NCBI GenBank assembly: GCA_017848795.1
Contig: JAFIHG010000046.1
Location: forward strand, 1-64,000
Reading direction: 5' to 3'
Source: Candidatus Nanopelagicales bacterium
Lineage (GTDB): Bacteria > Actinomycetota > Actinomycetes > S36-B12 > CAIYMF01
Length of the DNA stretch: 64,000 nucleotides
The notes under the pieces were generated by a model that was not told the origin of the DNA, ran no database searches, and was given only the letters and a program-made list of their open reading frames with translations. Each line of letters opens with the position of its first letter. Positions within the stretch are counted from its first letter, which is position 1. Positions 1 to 9,446 of the stretch are shown one piece after another. A program made the translations under genes and the position numbers.

Positions 1-2
1 AT

Positions 3-602
3 GGATCCGCGCGCATGGACCGGGCGCGGTTCGATGCGGCGATCGATCTGCTCACCAGCGGCTATGACGCGCCCTGGTTCCCGACCAGTCAGGGCAAGCG
101 GCGCACCCTGGTTCAGCTGGTCACGACCGTGGCGACCTTGACCGGGCAGAACGAGGACCTGTCCGAGCTGGTCGGGCACGGCGCCGTCACCGCCGAGACC
201 GCCCGTCGCATCGCGGCCGATGCCGGCATGTTCCAGGACCTGGCGGTGCATCCCACCATGGGGTTCCTCATGGATGCGGGGAAGCTGCGCCACGACCCGC
301 CACCGGAGTTGCGCGAGTTCCTGCTGGCCCGCCGCCCCGTTTGCGCGATGGTCGGCTGCAACCGGCCCGCCCTGCAAGGCGCCGACATCGACCACGGCAT
401 CGAGCACCGCGCCGACGGCAGCGGCGGACCGACGGCCGCCTGGTGCCTGCACGGGCTGTGCCGCTTCCACCACCGCGCCCGCACCGCCGGCATCTGGCGC
501 CTGGAAGGGCAGCGGCTCGACGGGTCACTGGTGTGGATCGACCCGGCCGGACGCCGCTACATCGAACCCCCGTACGACCTCCGCCCAGATAAACCCGAGT
601 GA
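3..602 (+). CDS. HNH endonuclease (DUF222/13E12-type), 5'-partial
   Basis: The reading frame is open to the left edge of the window, so this is the C-terminal part of a longer protein; the ATG at 15 is probably internal. The end carries an HNH-type nuclease signature: a zinc-binding-like CAMVGC pair, then ADIDHGIEH, then LCRFHHR. This is the layout I know from actinobacterial DUF222/REP13E12 proteins, which are often repeated in a genome and rarely characterised. The usual Asn of the motif is not obvious: the stretch before the last motif reads [10 protein letters not shown], so catalytic competence is uncertain. It lies 103 bp upstream of hsdM on the same strand with no overlap, so it need not belong to that operon. 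The nuclease family call is fairly secure; the biological role is unknown. Confidence 0.75.
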   Translation, partial: GSARMDRARFDAAIDLLTSGYDAPWFPTSQGKRRTLVQLVTTVATLTGQNEDLSELVGHGAVTAETARRIAADAGMFQDLAVHPTMGFLMDAGKLRHDPPPELREFLLARRPVCAMVGCNRPALQGADIDHGIEHRADGSGGPTAAWCLHGLCRFHHRARTAGIWRLEGQRLDGSLVWIDPAGRRYIEPPYDLRPDKPE

Positions 603-705
603 GCGCGGCGCAGCCGCAGGGAAGGCCGTGCCCCGCGTCGCGTTGGTCCAGATCGCCGCATCCGACGCCGATACGATCCGTGCGAGCAGGAGCGAAAGGG
701 CGGAC

Positions 706-2754
706 GTGGGCGACTTCGACTGGACTCTGGTTCCGACGGCGGTGCTCGATGCGCTCTGGGCGGAGCTCTACGAACTCGACGCCGAGGTGGAAGGCTGGAA
801 TCGCGATCAAGTAGGCAAGCTGCTCGACGAGGACTACGGCACGCCGCCTGACGAAGGCTTTGCCAAGGACGCCTGGTGGGTGCTGCTCGAGCAGTGGCTT
901 CCCGGAGCCGACGCTGCGCGTGTCGCCCTGGTCGACGCGCTCTGGAAGCCCCGGATGGGTCCGCGACCCTCGACCAAGGACGACGAACTGGAATTCCTCG
1001 TCGCGCGCAACATCAGCAAGGGCCTACGAACAGCCGTGCTCGAGGTCTTCCTTCCGCTCGGTATGTCCGCCGGCGAGCGGACAGCGCCGTCCACGCCTGA
1101 GCCAGTCGCTCGACCGACAACCACATCGCCGGCAAAGGCTGCGAAGAAGCGGGCCCAGAAGGCCGAGCCGACTCGCTCGCTCGAAGCGTCCCTCTGGGAG
1201 GCCGCGAACCGGCTGCGTTCGAACATGGACGCCGCCGAGTACAAGCACGTCGTCCTCGGCCTGATCTTCCTCAAGTACGTCTCCGATGTCTTCGCCGCCC
1301 GTCGCGCCACGCTCGAGGCCGCGGTCCAGGACCCCAACTCGGACTACTACATGCCGACCGAGGCGGCGCGGCTCTCGATCCTGGAGTCCCGCGATGAGTA
1401 CGCCGCCGAAGGCGTGTTCTGGGTGCCCGAGGGCCACCGCTGGGACGACCTGCGCAAGGCCGCCAAGCAGCCCGACATCGGTGCTCGGATCGACGCCGCG
1501 ATGGACGCGATCGAGAAGGAGAACCCGAGCCTGGTCGGGGTCCTGCCCAAGACGTACGCGCGCCGCGAGCTCACCCCGACCACCCTCGGCGGGCTGATCG
1601 ACACGTTCTCCCGCGACGACCTGTCCGCCGCCGAGCACGAGAACCTCGACGTGCTGGGCCGGGTCTTCGAGTACATGGTCAGCCAGTTCGCCTCCGCCGA
1701 GGGCAAGCTCGGCGGCGAGTTCTACACCCCCCGCTCGGTCGTCACCCTCATGGTCGAGATGCTCGAGCCGTTCAACGGCCGGGTGTACGACCCGGCGCTC
1801 GGCTCCGGCGGGATGTTCGTCCAGGCCGACCGGTTCGTACGCGCCCACGGCGGCGTCCGCAACGACATCAGCGTCTTCGGCCAGGAGCAGAACCCGACCA
1901 CCTGGCGGCTGGCGAAGATGAACCTCGCGCTGCGCGGCATCGACGCCAACCTCGGCCCGCAGTGGGGCGACTCCTTCCGCAACGACCTGCACCCGGACCT
2001 GCGCGCCGACTTCATCCTCGCCAACCCACCGTTCAACATCAGCCGCTGGGGCGGGGAGACGCTGCGCGACGACGTGCGCTGGAAGTACGGCGTGCCGCCG
2101 GCCGGCAACGCGAACTTCGCCTGGATCCAGCACATGCTCCACCACCTCTCGCCCACCGGAACGATGGCGACGGTGCTCGCCAACGGGTCGCTGTCGAGCC
2201 AGCAGTCCGGCGAGGGCCAGATCCGCGCGGCACTGGTGGAGGCCGACCTCGTCGAGTGCATCGTCGCGATGCCGGCCCAACTGTTCTTCACCACCGGCAT
2301 CCCGGTGTGCCTGTGGTTCCTCACCAAGGACAAGACCGACCGCGCTGTGAAGTCCGAGCGGCCGCAACGCAACCGGCACGGCGAGATCCTCTTCATCGAC
2401 GCCCGCGACCTCGGGCACATGGAGACCCGGACGGTGCGTGTCCTCTCCGAGGAGGACATCGCCCGCATCGCCGGGACCTACCACGCCTGGCGCGGCGAAC
2501 CGGAGGAGCAGCCGTACGAGGACGTGCCCGGCTTCTGCGCCTCCGTCACCGTCGAGCAAGTACGCGAGCACCAGCACGTCCTCACCCCCGGCCGCTACGT
2601 CGGCGCCGCCGCAGCGGAGATCGACGACGAGCCGCTGCAGGACAAGCTCGAGCGCCTCCGCAAGGAGATCCGAGAAGGCTTCGCCGCCCGCGAAGCGCTC
2701 CAGGCCAAGGTGCTCGCCGCACTTGACACTCTCTCGGTGACCGACGATGCGTGA
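706..2754 (+). CDS. hsdM: Type I restriction-modification DNA methyltransferase subunit HsdM
   Basis: This is the modification subunit of a type I R-M system; it transfers a methyl group from SAM to adenine at sites chosen by HsdS. I chose the GTG at 706 because AAAGGG lies 5 bases upstream; it gives 682 residues. An upstream frame extends into the HNH gene but lacks homology. After about 155 unusual residues, the HsdM N-terminal helical domain starts near residue 158 ([14 protein letters not shown]). The SAM motif [10 protein letters not shown] is at about 362, with Leu where Cys is usual, and the catalytic NPPF is at about 440. The stop overlaps the hsdS start by 8 bases. The N-terminal extension ends in an Ala/Lys/Pro-rich linker and is not part of the standard HsdM fold, so 682 residues is longer than typical (about 500). 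Confidence 0.93.
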   Translation: MGDFDWTLVPTAVLDALWAELYELDAEVEGWNRDQVGKLLDEDYGTPPDEGFAKDAWWVLLEQWLPGADAARVALVDALWKPRMGPRPSTKDDELEFLVARNISKGLRTAVLEVFLPLGMSAGERTAPSTPEPVARPTTTSPAKAAKKRAQKAEPTRSLEASLWEAANRLRSNMDAAEYKHVVLGLIFLKYVSDVFAARRATLEAAVQDPNSDYYMPTEAARLSILESRDEYAAEGVFWVPEGHRWDDLRKAAKQPDIGARIDAAMDAIEKENPSLVGVLPKTYARRELTPTTLGGLIDTFSRDDLSAAEHENLDVLGRVFEYMVSQFASAEGKLGGEFYTPRSVVTLMVEMLEPFNGRVYDPALGSGGMFVQADRFVRAHGGVRNDISVFGQEQNPTTWRLAKMNLALRGIDANLGPQWGDSFRNDLHPDLRADFILANPPFNISRWGGETLRDDVRWKYGVPPAGNANFAWIQHMLHHLSPTGTMATVLANGSLSSQQSGEGQIRAALVEADLVECIVAMPAQLFFTTGIPVCLWFLTKDKTDRAVKSERPQRNRHGEILFIDARDLGHMETRTVRVLSEEDIARIAGTYHAWRGEPEEQPYEDVPGFCASVTVEQVREHQHVLTPGRYVGAAAAEIDDEPLQDKLERLRKEIREGFAAREALQAKVLAALDTLSVTDDA

Positions 2755-3886
2755 CAATCGGCTCGAGGCACTCGCACGCGTCGTTGATTGCGAGCACAAG
2801 ACCGCACCGGAGGCCGAAGAGGGACAGCACTACGCGTTCTCAGTAGGCACGCCTGCGCTACGCGGCTCTGGCATCGACTTCGCGCTCGCAAAGCCCGTTG
2901 ATCAGGAGACCTACGCTGCTTGGAGCCGAAGGGCCGAGTTGCGGGCAGGCGACGTGATCTTGGCACGCGAAGCTCCGGTGGGCGGCGTGGGTTTCGTTGA
3001 TGGGCAGACGAGGGTCTGCCTTGGTCAACGGACAGTCTTGATCCGGGCCGACCAGAATCAGTTGGATCCCCGGTTCCTTTACTACTCGCTGCAGGCACCT
3101 GCGCAACGAACTTGGATGTCAGCCCGGTCCGAGGGATCAACTGTCCCGCATTTGAACGTCGGTGACATCCGCGACTTGCCTCTCGCATTCCTTCCGCCGG
3201 TTGAGGAGCAGCGGCGGATTGCGGCGGTGCTGGGTGCCTTCGACGACCTCATCGACACCAACCAGCGCTTGATGACCCGTTTCGATCAGCTGGGAATGGT
3301 TATGTTCCTGCAGGCCTGGGACGGCACGGCCGTGACGACCGTCGAGTCCCTGGGTGCGGTGACGATGGGACAGTCCCCGCCGAGCAGCACCTACAACGAG
3401 GTGGGGGACGGGCCGGTCTTCTTCCAAGGCGTTCGCGACTTCGGGGACCGCTATCCATCAAGCCGTGTCTTCTGCAGTGCCCCAACTCGACTTGCCGACT
3501 CCGGCGACATTCTGATCGCGGTGCGCGCACCGGTGGGCGAGACAAATGTTGCCGTGACCGAGACGGCGATCGGTCGTGGATTGGCTGCCCTGCGGGCGAA
3601 CCAGCCTGCTATTGCGCTGCGCGCACTCCGAGCCCTCGACTCCACGTGGGCGCCTCACCAGGGCACTGGAACGGTATTCGCGGCGATCAACGGCAATGAT
3701 CTACGGGCCGCCATCGTGCCACTTGTTGCGGATTCCGAGCTGGAGCGAGACTTACAAGCGCTCGATACGCAACACCGGGCGTGTGCTATCGAGTCGGAAC
3801 ACCTTCGCGCCGCGCGTGACGAACTGCTTCCGCTGTTGATTTCGGGTGCGGTGTCGCCGGGTGAGGTTGACGTGGGGGCGGCGTGA
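2747..3886 (+). CDS. hsdS: Type I restriction-modification specificity subunit HsdS
   Basis: HsdS recognises the bipartite DNA target for both methylation and cleavage. The 379 residues show two target-recognition domains, about 10-155 and 195-345. Each is followed by a conserved helical spacer: [20 protein letters not shown] near 150-175, and the C-terminal [13 protein letters not shown]. The second domain opens with the family-typical [16 protein letters not shown]. The gene overlaps hsdM by 8 bases and hsdR by 4, which implies translational coupling. Its codon use is visibly more A/T-tolerant than that of its neighbours, and it contains no GTAC tetramer, unlike the rest of the window. This fits the known rapid exchange of specificity subunits. 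The target sequence cannot be predicted. Confidence 0.93.
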   Translation: MRDNRLEALARVVDCEHKTAPEAEEGQHYAFSVGTPALRGSGIDFALAKPVDQETYAAWSRRAELRAGDVILAREAPVGGVGFVDGQTRVCLGQRTVLIRADQNQLDPRFLYYSLQAPAQRTWMSARSEGSTVPHLNVGDIRDLPLAFLPPVEEQRRIAAVLGAFDDLIDTNQRLMTRFDQLGMVMFLQAWDGTAVTTVESLGAVTMGQSPPSSTYNEVGDGPVFFQGVRDFGDRYPSSRVFCSAPTRLADSGDILIAVRAPVGETNVAVTETAIGRGLAALRANQPAIALRALRALDSTWAPHQGTGTVFAAINGNDLRAAIVPLVADSELERDLQALDTQHRACAIESEHLRAARDELLPLLISGAVSPGEVDVGAA

Positions 3887-6800
3887 CGGGGTTCTCGGAG
3901 GCGGATCTGGAGCAGGTCGTCCTCGACGAGCTGCGGGATCTTGGCTGGCAGGTCGCGTACGGGCCGACGATCTCGCCGGGGGAACCGGGGGCGGAGCGCG
4001 CGGACTACCGGGAGGCCGTCCTGCAGCACCGGCTGCGGGCGGCGGTGCACCGGCTCAACCCCGACCTGCCGGCCGACGCGGTCGACGACGTGCTGAAGGC
4101 CGCGCTGCGGGCCGAGTCGCAGGTGGCGATCACGGAGAACTGGCGGGCGTACCAGCTGCTGACCCAGGGGGTGCCGGTCGAGTACCGGCATGAGGACGGC
4201 AGCCTGCGACCCATCCGGGCGCAGCTGGTCGACTGGGTGCACCCGGAGCGCAACGACCTGCTGGCGGTCAACCAGTTCACGGTCCTGGGGACCGATGAGC
4301 GGCGCCCGGACGTGGTGCTGTTCGTCAACGGGCTGCCGTTCGTGGTGCTCGAGCTGAAGAAGCCGGGCGAGGCGAACGCGACGCTGCAGGGCGCGTACAA
4401 CCAGGTCCGCACCTACGCGCAGCGGATCCCGGATCTGTTCACGTGGAACCAGCTCACCGTCATCTCCGACGGTGCGCAGGCCCGGGCGGGCACGTTCACC
4501 TCGGCGTGGGAGCACTACGCGCCGTGGAAGACGATCGACGGCCGGGTGACCGAGCCGGCCGGGGTCCCGCAGGTCGAGGTGCTGGTGCGCGGCATGCTCG
4601 CCCCGCGCGTACTGCTCGACCTGGCGCGGCACTTCACGGTGTTCACGACCGATCCGCTGCCGGTGAAGAAGGTGGCGAAGTACCACCAGTACTGGGCCGT
4701 CACCAAGGCCGTGACCGCGACGGTCGAGGCGGTCGAGGGCGACGGGCGCGCCGGCGTCGTGTGGCACACCCAGGGGTCGGGCAAGTCGCTGGAGATGCAG
4801 TGGTACGCCGGCAAGGTGATGGTGCACCCGGCGATGGAGAACCCGACCGTCGTCGTGCTCACCGACCGCAACGACCTGGACGACCAGCTCTTCGACGACA
4901 CCTTCGCCGGCTCCCGGCCCGGTGCGCCGCTGCCGGAGGAGCCGGTGCAGGCGACCAGCCGCGAGCACCTCAAGGAGCTGCTCACCGGCCGGCACGGCGG
5001 CGGCATCGTGTTCTCCACCATCCAGAAGTTCGGGTTGTCCAAGTCGGAGAAGGACGCGGGCACGGCGTTCCCGACGCTGTCCGAGCGCAGCAACATCGTG
5101 GTGATGGTCGACGAGGCCCACCGCTCGAACTACGACTTCGTCGACGGCTTCGCCCGGCACCTGCGCGACGGGCTGCCGAACGCGACGTACATCGGGTTTA
5201 CCGGCACCCCGATCGAGGCAGCGGACAAGTCCACCCGCGCGGTCTTCGGCGACTACATCGACACCTACGACCTGACCCAGGCCGTCGCCGACGGCGCCAC
5301 CGTGAAGGTGCTGTACGAGCCGCGGCTCGCTCGGATCGAGCTGCCGTCGGCGGCGCTGGGTGAGCTGGACGACGCGTTCGCGCTCGCGACCTCCGGCACC
5401 GAAGAGGAGGCGCGGGAGCGGCTGAAGACCCGGTGGGCGCGGGTGGAGGCGATCGTTGGCTCGGACAAGCGGATCGCCGAGCTCGCCGCCGACATCGTCA
5501 CCCACTGGGAAGCCCGCCGGGAGGTGCTGCCCGGCAAGGCGATGATCGTGACGATGTCGAGGCGGATCGCCGCCGCCCTGTACGAGCAGATCGGTCTGCT
5601 GCGCCCGGACTGGGTCAGCGACGACGACACCATCGGCCGGGTCAAGGTCATCATCACCGGCGACGCGACCGACGACGCGCTGCTGCAGCCGCACATCCGC
5701 TCCAAGCAGGCGCTGCGGGAGCTGAAGAACCGTGCCAAGGACCCCGGTGACGAGCTCGAGCTGGTGATCGTCCGGGACATGTGGCTGACCGGCTTCGACT
5801 CCCCGTCGATGCACACCATGTACGTCGACAAGCCGATGCGCGGCGCCCCGCTCATGCAGGCGATCGCCCGGGTCAACCGCACGTTCAAGGACAAACCGGC
5901 CGGCCTGGTCGTGGATTACCTCGGCATCGCGGAAGACCTCAAGACCGCCCTGGCCGACTACACCAGCCGCGACAGGGAGAACCAGGAGCTCGGGCAGGAC
6001 GTACGCGTCCAGGCGCTGCCCGCGCTGCTCGAGACCCACGGCGTCGTCGTCGACCTGCTCCACGGCCTCGACTGGCGCGAGCGGCTCGCCGCCGGTGGGC
6101 CGAAGGCGTACCTGAACGCCTTGACCGCGACCGCGGACCACCTGCTCGGCGCGCATCCCGGGCCTGCGGAGCGGCCGTGCACCAAGGAGACCCCGTGCCT
6201 GCTGTGCCGGTTCCGCGCCCAGACGGGCAAGCTGGTCCGGCTCTATGCGATGTGCGTACCGGCCGACGAGGCGCTGGCGATCCGCGACGACATCGCGTTC
6301 TTCCAGGGCGTACGCGGACTGCTCGCCAAACTGTCCGGCACCGACCGGGAGGGCGGTGACGGTGATGCCGGCATGGACACCGCGATCCGCCAGCTGGTGT
6401 CGGACGCGATCAGCGGCACCGGCGTCATCGACATCTACGCCGAGGCCGGCCTCGCCAAGCCCGACATCTCCCTGATCGACGACGACTTCGTCGACCGGGT
6501 CAAGAACTCCGACCGGCCGAACCTGCAGATCGAGCTGCTCAAACGGCTCCTCGCGGACGGCATCTCGCAGGTCGGCCGGCGCAACCTCGTCACCGGCCGG
6601 GAGTTCTCCGAGTTGCTGTCCGCGACCCTGTTGCGCTACCAGAACCGGACCCTGGACGCCGCCCAGGTCATCGCCGAGCTGGTCGCGCTCGCCAGACACC
6701 TCAAGGCCGAAGCCGACCGCGGCTCCTCGCTCGGCCTGAGCAGCGACGAGCTCGCGTTCTACGACGCGATCCGCACCAACGCCTCCGCCGTCACCGAGCT

Positions 6801-7029
6801 CGGCGACGACACGCTGCGACAGATCGCCCACGAGCTCGTCGAGATCGTGCGCCGCGATGCCAAGACCGACTGGAACGTCAAGGAGCAAGTTCGCGCCAAG
6901 CTGCGCGCCACGATCAAGCGGCTACTGCTGCGCCACGGCTACCCGCCCGACCAGGAACCCGGCGCCACCCAGCTCGTCCTGGCCCAGGCCGAGCTCATCG
7001 CCGGCGACCAGCCGACGCAGCCCCTCTGA
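3883..7029 (+). CDS. hsdR: Type I restriction enzyme endonuclease/translocase subunit HsdR
   Basis: HsdR is the ATP-driven DNA translocase and nuclease of the type I complex. The 1048-residue length is normal. An N-terminal PD-(D/E)XK nuclease is seen as RRPDVVLF followed by LELKKPG at about residue 157. The SF2 helicase motifs follow: GSGKS at about 298, DEAH at about 410, GFTGTPI soon after, and the arginine-finger motif QAIARVNRTF further on. The GTG start overlaps the hsdS stop (GTGA). All three subunits look intact, so the system is likely active. The C-terminal region, beyond about residue 720, should bind the methyltransferase core. A palindromic intergenic element lies immediately after the stop. 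Confidence 0.95.
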   Translation: MTGFSEADLEQVVLDELRDLGWQVAYGPTISPGEPGAERADYREAVLQHRLRAAVHRLNPDLPADAVDDVLKAALRAESQVAITENWRAYQLLTQGVPVEYRHEDGSLRPIRAQLVDWVHPERNDLLAVNQFTVLGTDERRPDVVLFVNGLPFVVLELKKPGEANATLQGAYNQVRTYAQRIPDLFTWNQLTVISDGAQARAGTFTSAWEHYAPWKTIDGRVTEPAGVPQVEVLVRGMLAPRVLLDLARHFTVFTTDPLPVKKVAKYHQYWAVTKAVTATVEAVEGDGRAGVVWHTQGSGKSLEMQWYAGKVMVHPAMENPTVVVLTDRNDLDDQLFDDTFAGSRPGAPLPEEPVQATSREHLKELLTGRHGGGIVFSTIQKFGLSKSEKDAGTAFPTLSERSNIVVMVDEAHRSNYDFVDGFARHLRDGLPNATYIGFTGTPIEAADKSTRAVFGDYIDTYDLTQAVADGATVKVLYEPRLARIELPSAALGELDDAFALATSGTEEEARERLKTRWARVEAIVGSDKRIAELAADIVTHWEARREVLPGKAMIVTMSRRIAAALYEQIGLLRPDWVSDDDTIGRVKVIITGDATDDALLQPHIRSKQALRELKNRAKDPGDELELVIVRDMWLTGFDSPSMHTMYVDKPMRGAPLMQAIARVNRTFKDKPAGLVVDYLGIAEDLKTALADYTSRDRENQELGQDVRVQALPALLETHGVVVDLLHGLDWRERLAAGGPKAYLNALTATADHLLGAHPGPAERPCTKETPCLLCRFRAQTGKLVRLYAMCVPADEALAIRDDIAFFQGVRGLLAKLSGTDREGGDGDAGMDTAIRQLVSDAISGTGVIDIYAEAGLAKPDISLIDDDFVDRVKNSDRPNLQIELLKRLLADGISQVGRRNLVTGREFSELLSATLLRYQNRTLDAAQVIAELVALARHLKAEADRGSSLGLSSDELAFYDAIRTNASAVTELGDDTLRQIAHELVEIVRRDAKTDWNVKEQVRAKLRATIKRLLLRHGYPPDQEPGATQLVLAQAELIAGDQPTQPL

Positions 7030-7030
7030 T

Positions 7031-7122
7031 CGGCGATCATGAGCTTTCGACTGGTGCCAATGCTGATCATGGAGTTCCGGTCGCCACTCCGGAGAATGCC
7101 GACCGGAAGCTCATGATCGCCG
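7031..7122. repeat. Palindromic intergenic element with GATCATG cores
   Basis: The outer arms CGGCGATCATGAGCTT (7031-7046) and AAGCTCATGATCGCCG (7107-7122) are perfect reverse complements. Between them lies another GATCATG-containing unit (from about 7063) that resembles the complement of the right end, including a shared TTCCGGTCG stretch. The element fills the gap between convergent hsdR and oxyR and overlaps the oxyR stop. It could act as a bidirectional terminator, or it could be a REP-like mobile palindrome; it lacks a U-tract. It shares a GATCA core with the elements near 55.85, 61.6 and 62.4 kb. Confidence 0.7.
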
Positions 7123-8085
7123 GCCGGTTGACGAGTCGCGGCCTCCAGGCTCGGTCAGGAAACGGACGGGCAGCCGGGCATCCCGGCCGGCATCGCAGAT
7201 CAGCGCGGCCAGCTGGCGGTACTCGTCGCTGCGGGCGCTGCTCGCCCGGTAGACGAGCGCGATCCGGCGGCCTGGTGCGGGAGCGACGAAGCGGGCGACG
7301 CCCAACTCCCCGCGCCGGTTCTCTACCGGCAACGCGCTCTCCGGCAACAGGGTCGAGCCCAGTCCCCCGGCGACGAGCTGCACGACCGTGGACAGCGAGG
7401 ACGCACGACTGTCCGCGACGACCGATGCGAGAGCATCGCTCTTGCGGCACAGGTCGAGCGCCTGGTCACGCAGGCAGTGCCCCTCGTCGAGCAGCAGCAG
7501 CTCGGTCGTGCGCAGCGCCTCGGGTGCCACGTCGCACGCCCCCGAGTCGGCGTGACCGGGAGGGACGACGAGCAGGAAGTCCTCGTCGTACAGGGGGATC
7601 TCGGCCACGCCCGCCAGCTCGACGGGAAGCGCCAGGACCGCGACGTCGACCCGACCACGGCGCAACGCGTCCAGCAGCCGTTCGGTCTGGTCCTCCCGTA
7701 CCTCGACCTGCAGCTCGGGGGCACCCTCGCGCAGGCCCTGGAGCGCCGCGGGCAGCAGGTACGGCGCCACCGTCGGGATCACCCCGAGCCGCAGCCGACC
7801 GGTCAGCGCGGGGCGGGCCTGCTGCGCGGCCTCGCGGAACAGCTCGACCGCGTCGAGGACCGCGCGGGCCGCGGGCAGCAGCCGCTCCCCTTCCGGGGTG
7901 ACGAGCACCCTGCGGGTCGTGCGCTCGACGAGCTGGGTGCCGAGTCCCGCCTCCAGCGTCGCCAGCGCCTGGGAGAGCGCGGACTGGCTGACTCCCGCCT
8001 CGGCCGCGGCGTCCCGGAAGTGGCGGGTCGAGGCGACCGCGACGTACGCCCGCAGCTGGGAGAGGGTCGGTCGGAAGGGCATCAA
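7111..8085 (-). CDS. oxyR: LysR-family hydrogen-peroxide sensor OxyR
   Basis: This is a peroxide-responsive transcription regulator that normally controls ahpC/ahpD and related genes. The 324 residues start with a winged helix-turn-helix (LSQLRAYVAVASTRHF, then AEAGVSQSALSQALATLE). A LysR effector-binding domain follows. The redox motif DEGHCLRDQALDLC places cysteines at residues 204 and 213, matching the disulphide pair of E. coli OxyR. The gene is divergent from ahpC, with 118 bp between the two starts, the classical arrangement. Its 3' end runs into the palindrome shared with hsdR. The family and sensor call are strong; the actual regulon is inferred. Confidence 0.93.
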   Translation of the reverse strand: MMPFRPTLSQLRAYVAVASTRHFRDAAAEAGVSQSALSQALATLEAGLGTQLVERTTRRVLVTPEGERLLPAARAVLDAVELFREAAQQARPALTGRLRLGVIPTVAPYLLPAALQGLREGAPELQVEVREDQTERLLDALRRGRVDVAVLALPVELAGVAEIPLYDEDFLLVVPPGHADSGACDVAPEALRTTELLLLDEGHCLRDQALDLCRKSDALASVVADSRASSLSTVVQLVAGGLGSTLLPESALPVENRRGELGVARFVAPAPGRRIALVYRASSARSDEYRQLAALICDAGRDARLPVRFLTEPGGRDSSTGRRS

Positions 8086-8096
8086 CAGCTCCCGAT

Positions 8097-8115
8097 TGAT
8101 CGGTGGAAACGATCA
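8097..8115. promoter_or_regulatory. Candidate OxyR operator between oxyR and ahpC
   Basis: An inverted repeat TGATCG-N7-CGATCA lies in the oxyR-ahpC divergent gap, 12 bp from the oxyR start. A looser CATCGAT half-site follows near 8129. LysR-type regulators bind T-N11-A dyads in such positions, and an OxyR tetramer would cover both half-sites. Assignment to OxyR rests on position and symmetry only. Confidence 0.45.
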
Positions 8116-8203
8116 GTATAGCTGCGCTCATCGATTTCCTTTTCAGTGCGGCCCAGGGCAGCATTGTTGACATCCGATGACCTACCCAGGAGGTACCCGC
8201 ACC

Positions 8204-8785
8204 GTGATCACGATCGGCCAGCAGTTCCCCGAGTTCGAGCTCACCGCCGTCATCCCCGGCGACCTGTCCGCCGTCGACGCGAAGGCGCCCGAGGATTACT
8301 TCACGCAGGTCTCGTCGGCCGACGCCGAGGGCAAGTGGAAGGTCGTCTTCTTCTGGCCCAAGGACTTCACCTTCGTGTGCCCGACCGAGATCGCGACCTT
8401 CGGCAAGCTCAACTCCGAGTTCAACGACCGCGACGCAGTCGTGTACGGCGTCTCGACCGACACCGAGTTCGTGCACTTCGCGTGGCGTACCAGCCACGAG
8501 GACCTCAAGGACCTGCCGATCCCGATGCTCGCCGACACCAAGAAGGAGCTCGCGCTCGCGACCGGCGTGCTGAACGCCGACGGCGTCGCCGACCGCGCGA
8601 CCTTCATCATCGACCCGGCCGGCGAGGTGCAGTTCGCCATGGTGACCGCCGGTTCGGTCGGCCGCAACGTCGAAGAGGTGCTGCGGGTGCTCGACGCGCT
8701 GCAGACCGACGAGCTGTGCCCCTGCAACTGGAAGAAGGGCACCGAGACGATCGACGCCGGTGCGCTCATGAAGGCGTCGGCGTGA
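8204..8785 (+). CDS. ahpC: Alkyl hydroperoxide reductase AhpC (2-Cys peroxiredoxin)
   Basis: This peroxiredoxin reduces H2O2, organic peroxides and peroxynitrite in the cytosol. An ATG at 8177 is possible, but AGGAGG at 8188-8193 precedes the GTG at 8204, and the resulting start ([17 protein letters not shown]) matches the family, giving 193 residues. The peroxidatic cysteine sits in FVCPTEI (C59). The C-terminal CPCNWKKG supplies two more (C172 and C174), the three-cysteine pattern known from mycobacterial AhpC. The stop overlaps the ahpD start (GTGA), so the two are translated together. OxyR is encoded divergently and probably induces the pair. Confidence 0.96.
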   Translation: MITIGQQFPEFELTAVIPGDLSAVDAKAPEDYFTQVSSADAEGKWKVVFFWPKDFTFVCPTEIATFGKLNSEFNDRDAVVYGVSTDTEFVHFAWRTSHEDLKDLPIPMLADTKKELALATGVLNADGVADRATFIIDPAGEVQFAMVTAGSVGRNVEEVLRVLDALQTDELCPCNWKKGTETIDAGALMKASA

Positions 8786-9339
8786 CGGCGGTGACGGTTG
8801 CCGCACCGAGCACCCTGCAGGAGCTGCGTGACGCGCTGCCGGGATACGCCAAGGACACCAAGCTCAATCTGGGCTCGGTCATCGGCACTCTCGGCCAGCA
8901 CCTCACCGAGCAGCAGCACTGGGGCACCGTGCTCGCGGTCGCCGCGGCGACAGGTTCACCCTCGGTCCTTCCGGCGCTCGCCGCAGAGGCCCGCCCGCGG
9001 CTCGCCGAGCCCGCGATCGACGCTGCGCTCGCCGCCGCCTCGGTCATGGCGATGAACAACGTCTACTACCGGGCACGGCACCTGCTGCACGGGGCGTACG
9101 ACGACCAGCGCGCCGGGCTGCGCATGCAGGCGATCGGCAACCCGGGCGTGGACAAGGCCGACTTCGAGCTGTGGTGTCTCGCGGTCTCCGCCGTCAACGG
9201 CTGCGGAGCCTGCCTGGAGTCGCACGAGGCGGTGCTGCGTACCGCCGGTGTGAGCCGCGAGGGCATCCACGACGCGCTGCGCATCGCAGCGGTCGTGACG
9301 GCCGCCGCGGCCACGATGGACGCCGCCGTCCTGCTCTGA
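8782..9339 (+). CDS. ahpD: Alkylhydroperoxidase AhpD, electron donor to AhpC
   Basis: In mycobacteria AhpD passes electrons from lipoylated SucB (dihydrolipoyl acyltransferase) to AhpC, replacing AhpF, and has weak peroxidase activity of its own. The 185-residue protein is all-helical in character and carries the CxxC centre [11 protein letters not shown] (C141 and C144, with the His typical of the proton relay). It starts at the GTG that overlaps the ahpC stop. No ahpF is seen, consistent with the AhpD route. Length and motif match the family. Confidence 0.95.
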   Translation: MTAVTVAAPSTLQELRDALPGYAKDTKLNLGSVIGTLGQHLTEQQHWGTVLAVAAATGSPSVLPALAAEARPRLAEPAIDAALAAASVMAMNNVYYRARHLLHGAYDDQRAGLRMQAIGNPGVDKADFELWCLAVSAVNGCGACLESHEAVLRTAGVSREGIHDALRIAAVVTAAAATMDAAVLL

Positions 9340-9356
9340 CGGCGATCCGCTGCAGT

Positions 9357-9396
9357 CGGCGGGTGTACGCGGGGTATAGCCCGCGTACACCCGCCG
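9357..9396. terminator. Long inverted repeat between ahpD and a convergent hydrolase gene
   Basis: Two perfect 17-base arms, starting CGGCGGGTGTACGCGGG, flank a 6-base loop (GTATAG). They lie 17 bases after the ahpD stop in a convergent gap. A third, direct partial copy of the arm with its TGCA flank follows at about 9412-9434. No U-tract is present, so terminator function is inferred from position and stem stability. Confidence 0.6.
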
Positions 9397-9446
9397 ATTC
9401 GCGTCGTGGCCTGCAATGGCGGGCGTACGCGGGCTGGAGGCGGCGC

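Noticed and set aside
1024-2799. 591-aa open frame antisense to hsdM
   Set aside because: It is a frame mirror caused by high GC; the hsdM motifs are intact on the plus strand and the antisense product has no recognisable motif.
3655-6888. 1077-aa open frame antisense to hsdR
   Set aside because: It has Arg/Val/Asp-rich shadow composition; hsdR has all its helicase and nuclease motifs on the other strand.
1-7029. A larger defence island or prophage at the left end
   Set aside because: Only the HNH fragment and the type I operon are present; no integrase, att site or phage gene is visible inside the window.
8167-8172. TTGACA as a -35 box for ahpC
   Set aside because: A matching -10 would fall on the ribosome-binding site of ahpC, so no usable promoter results.
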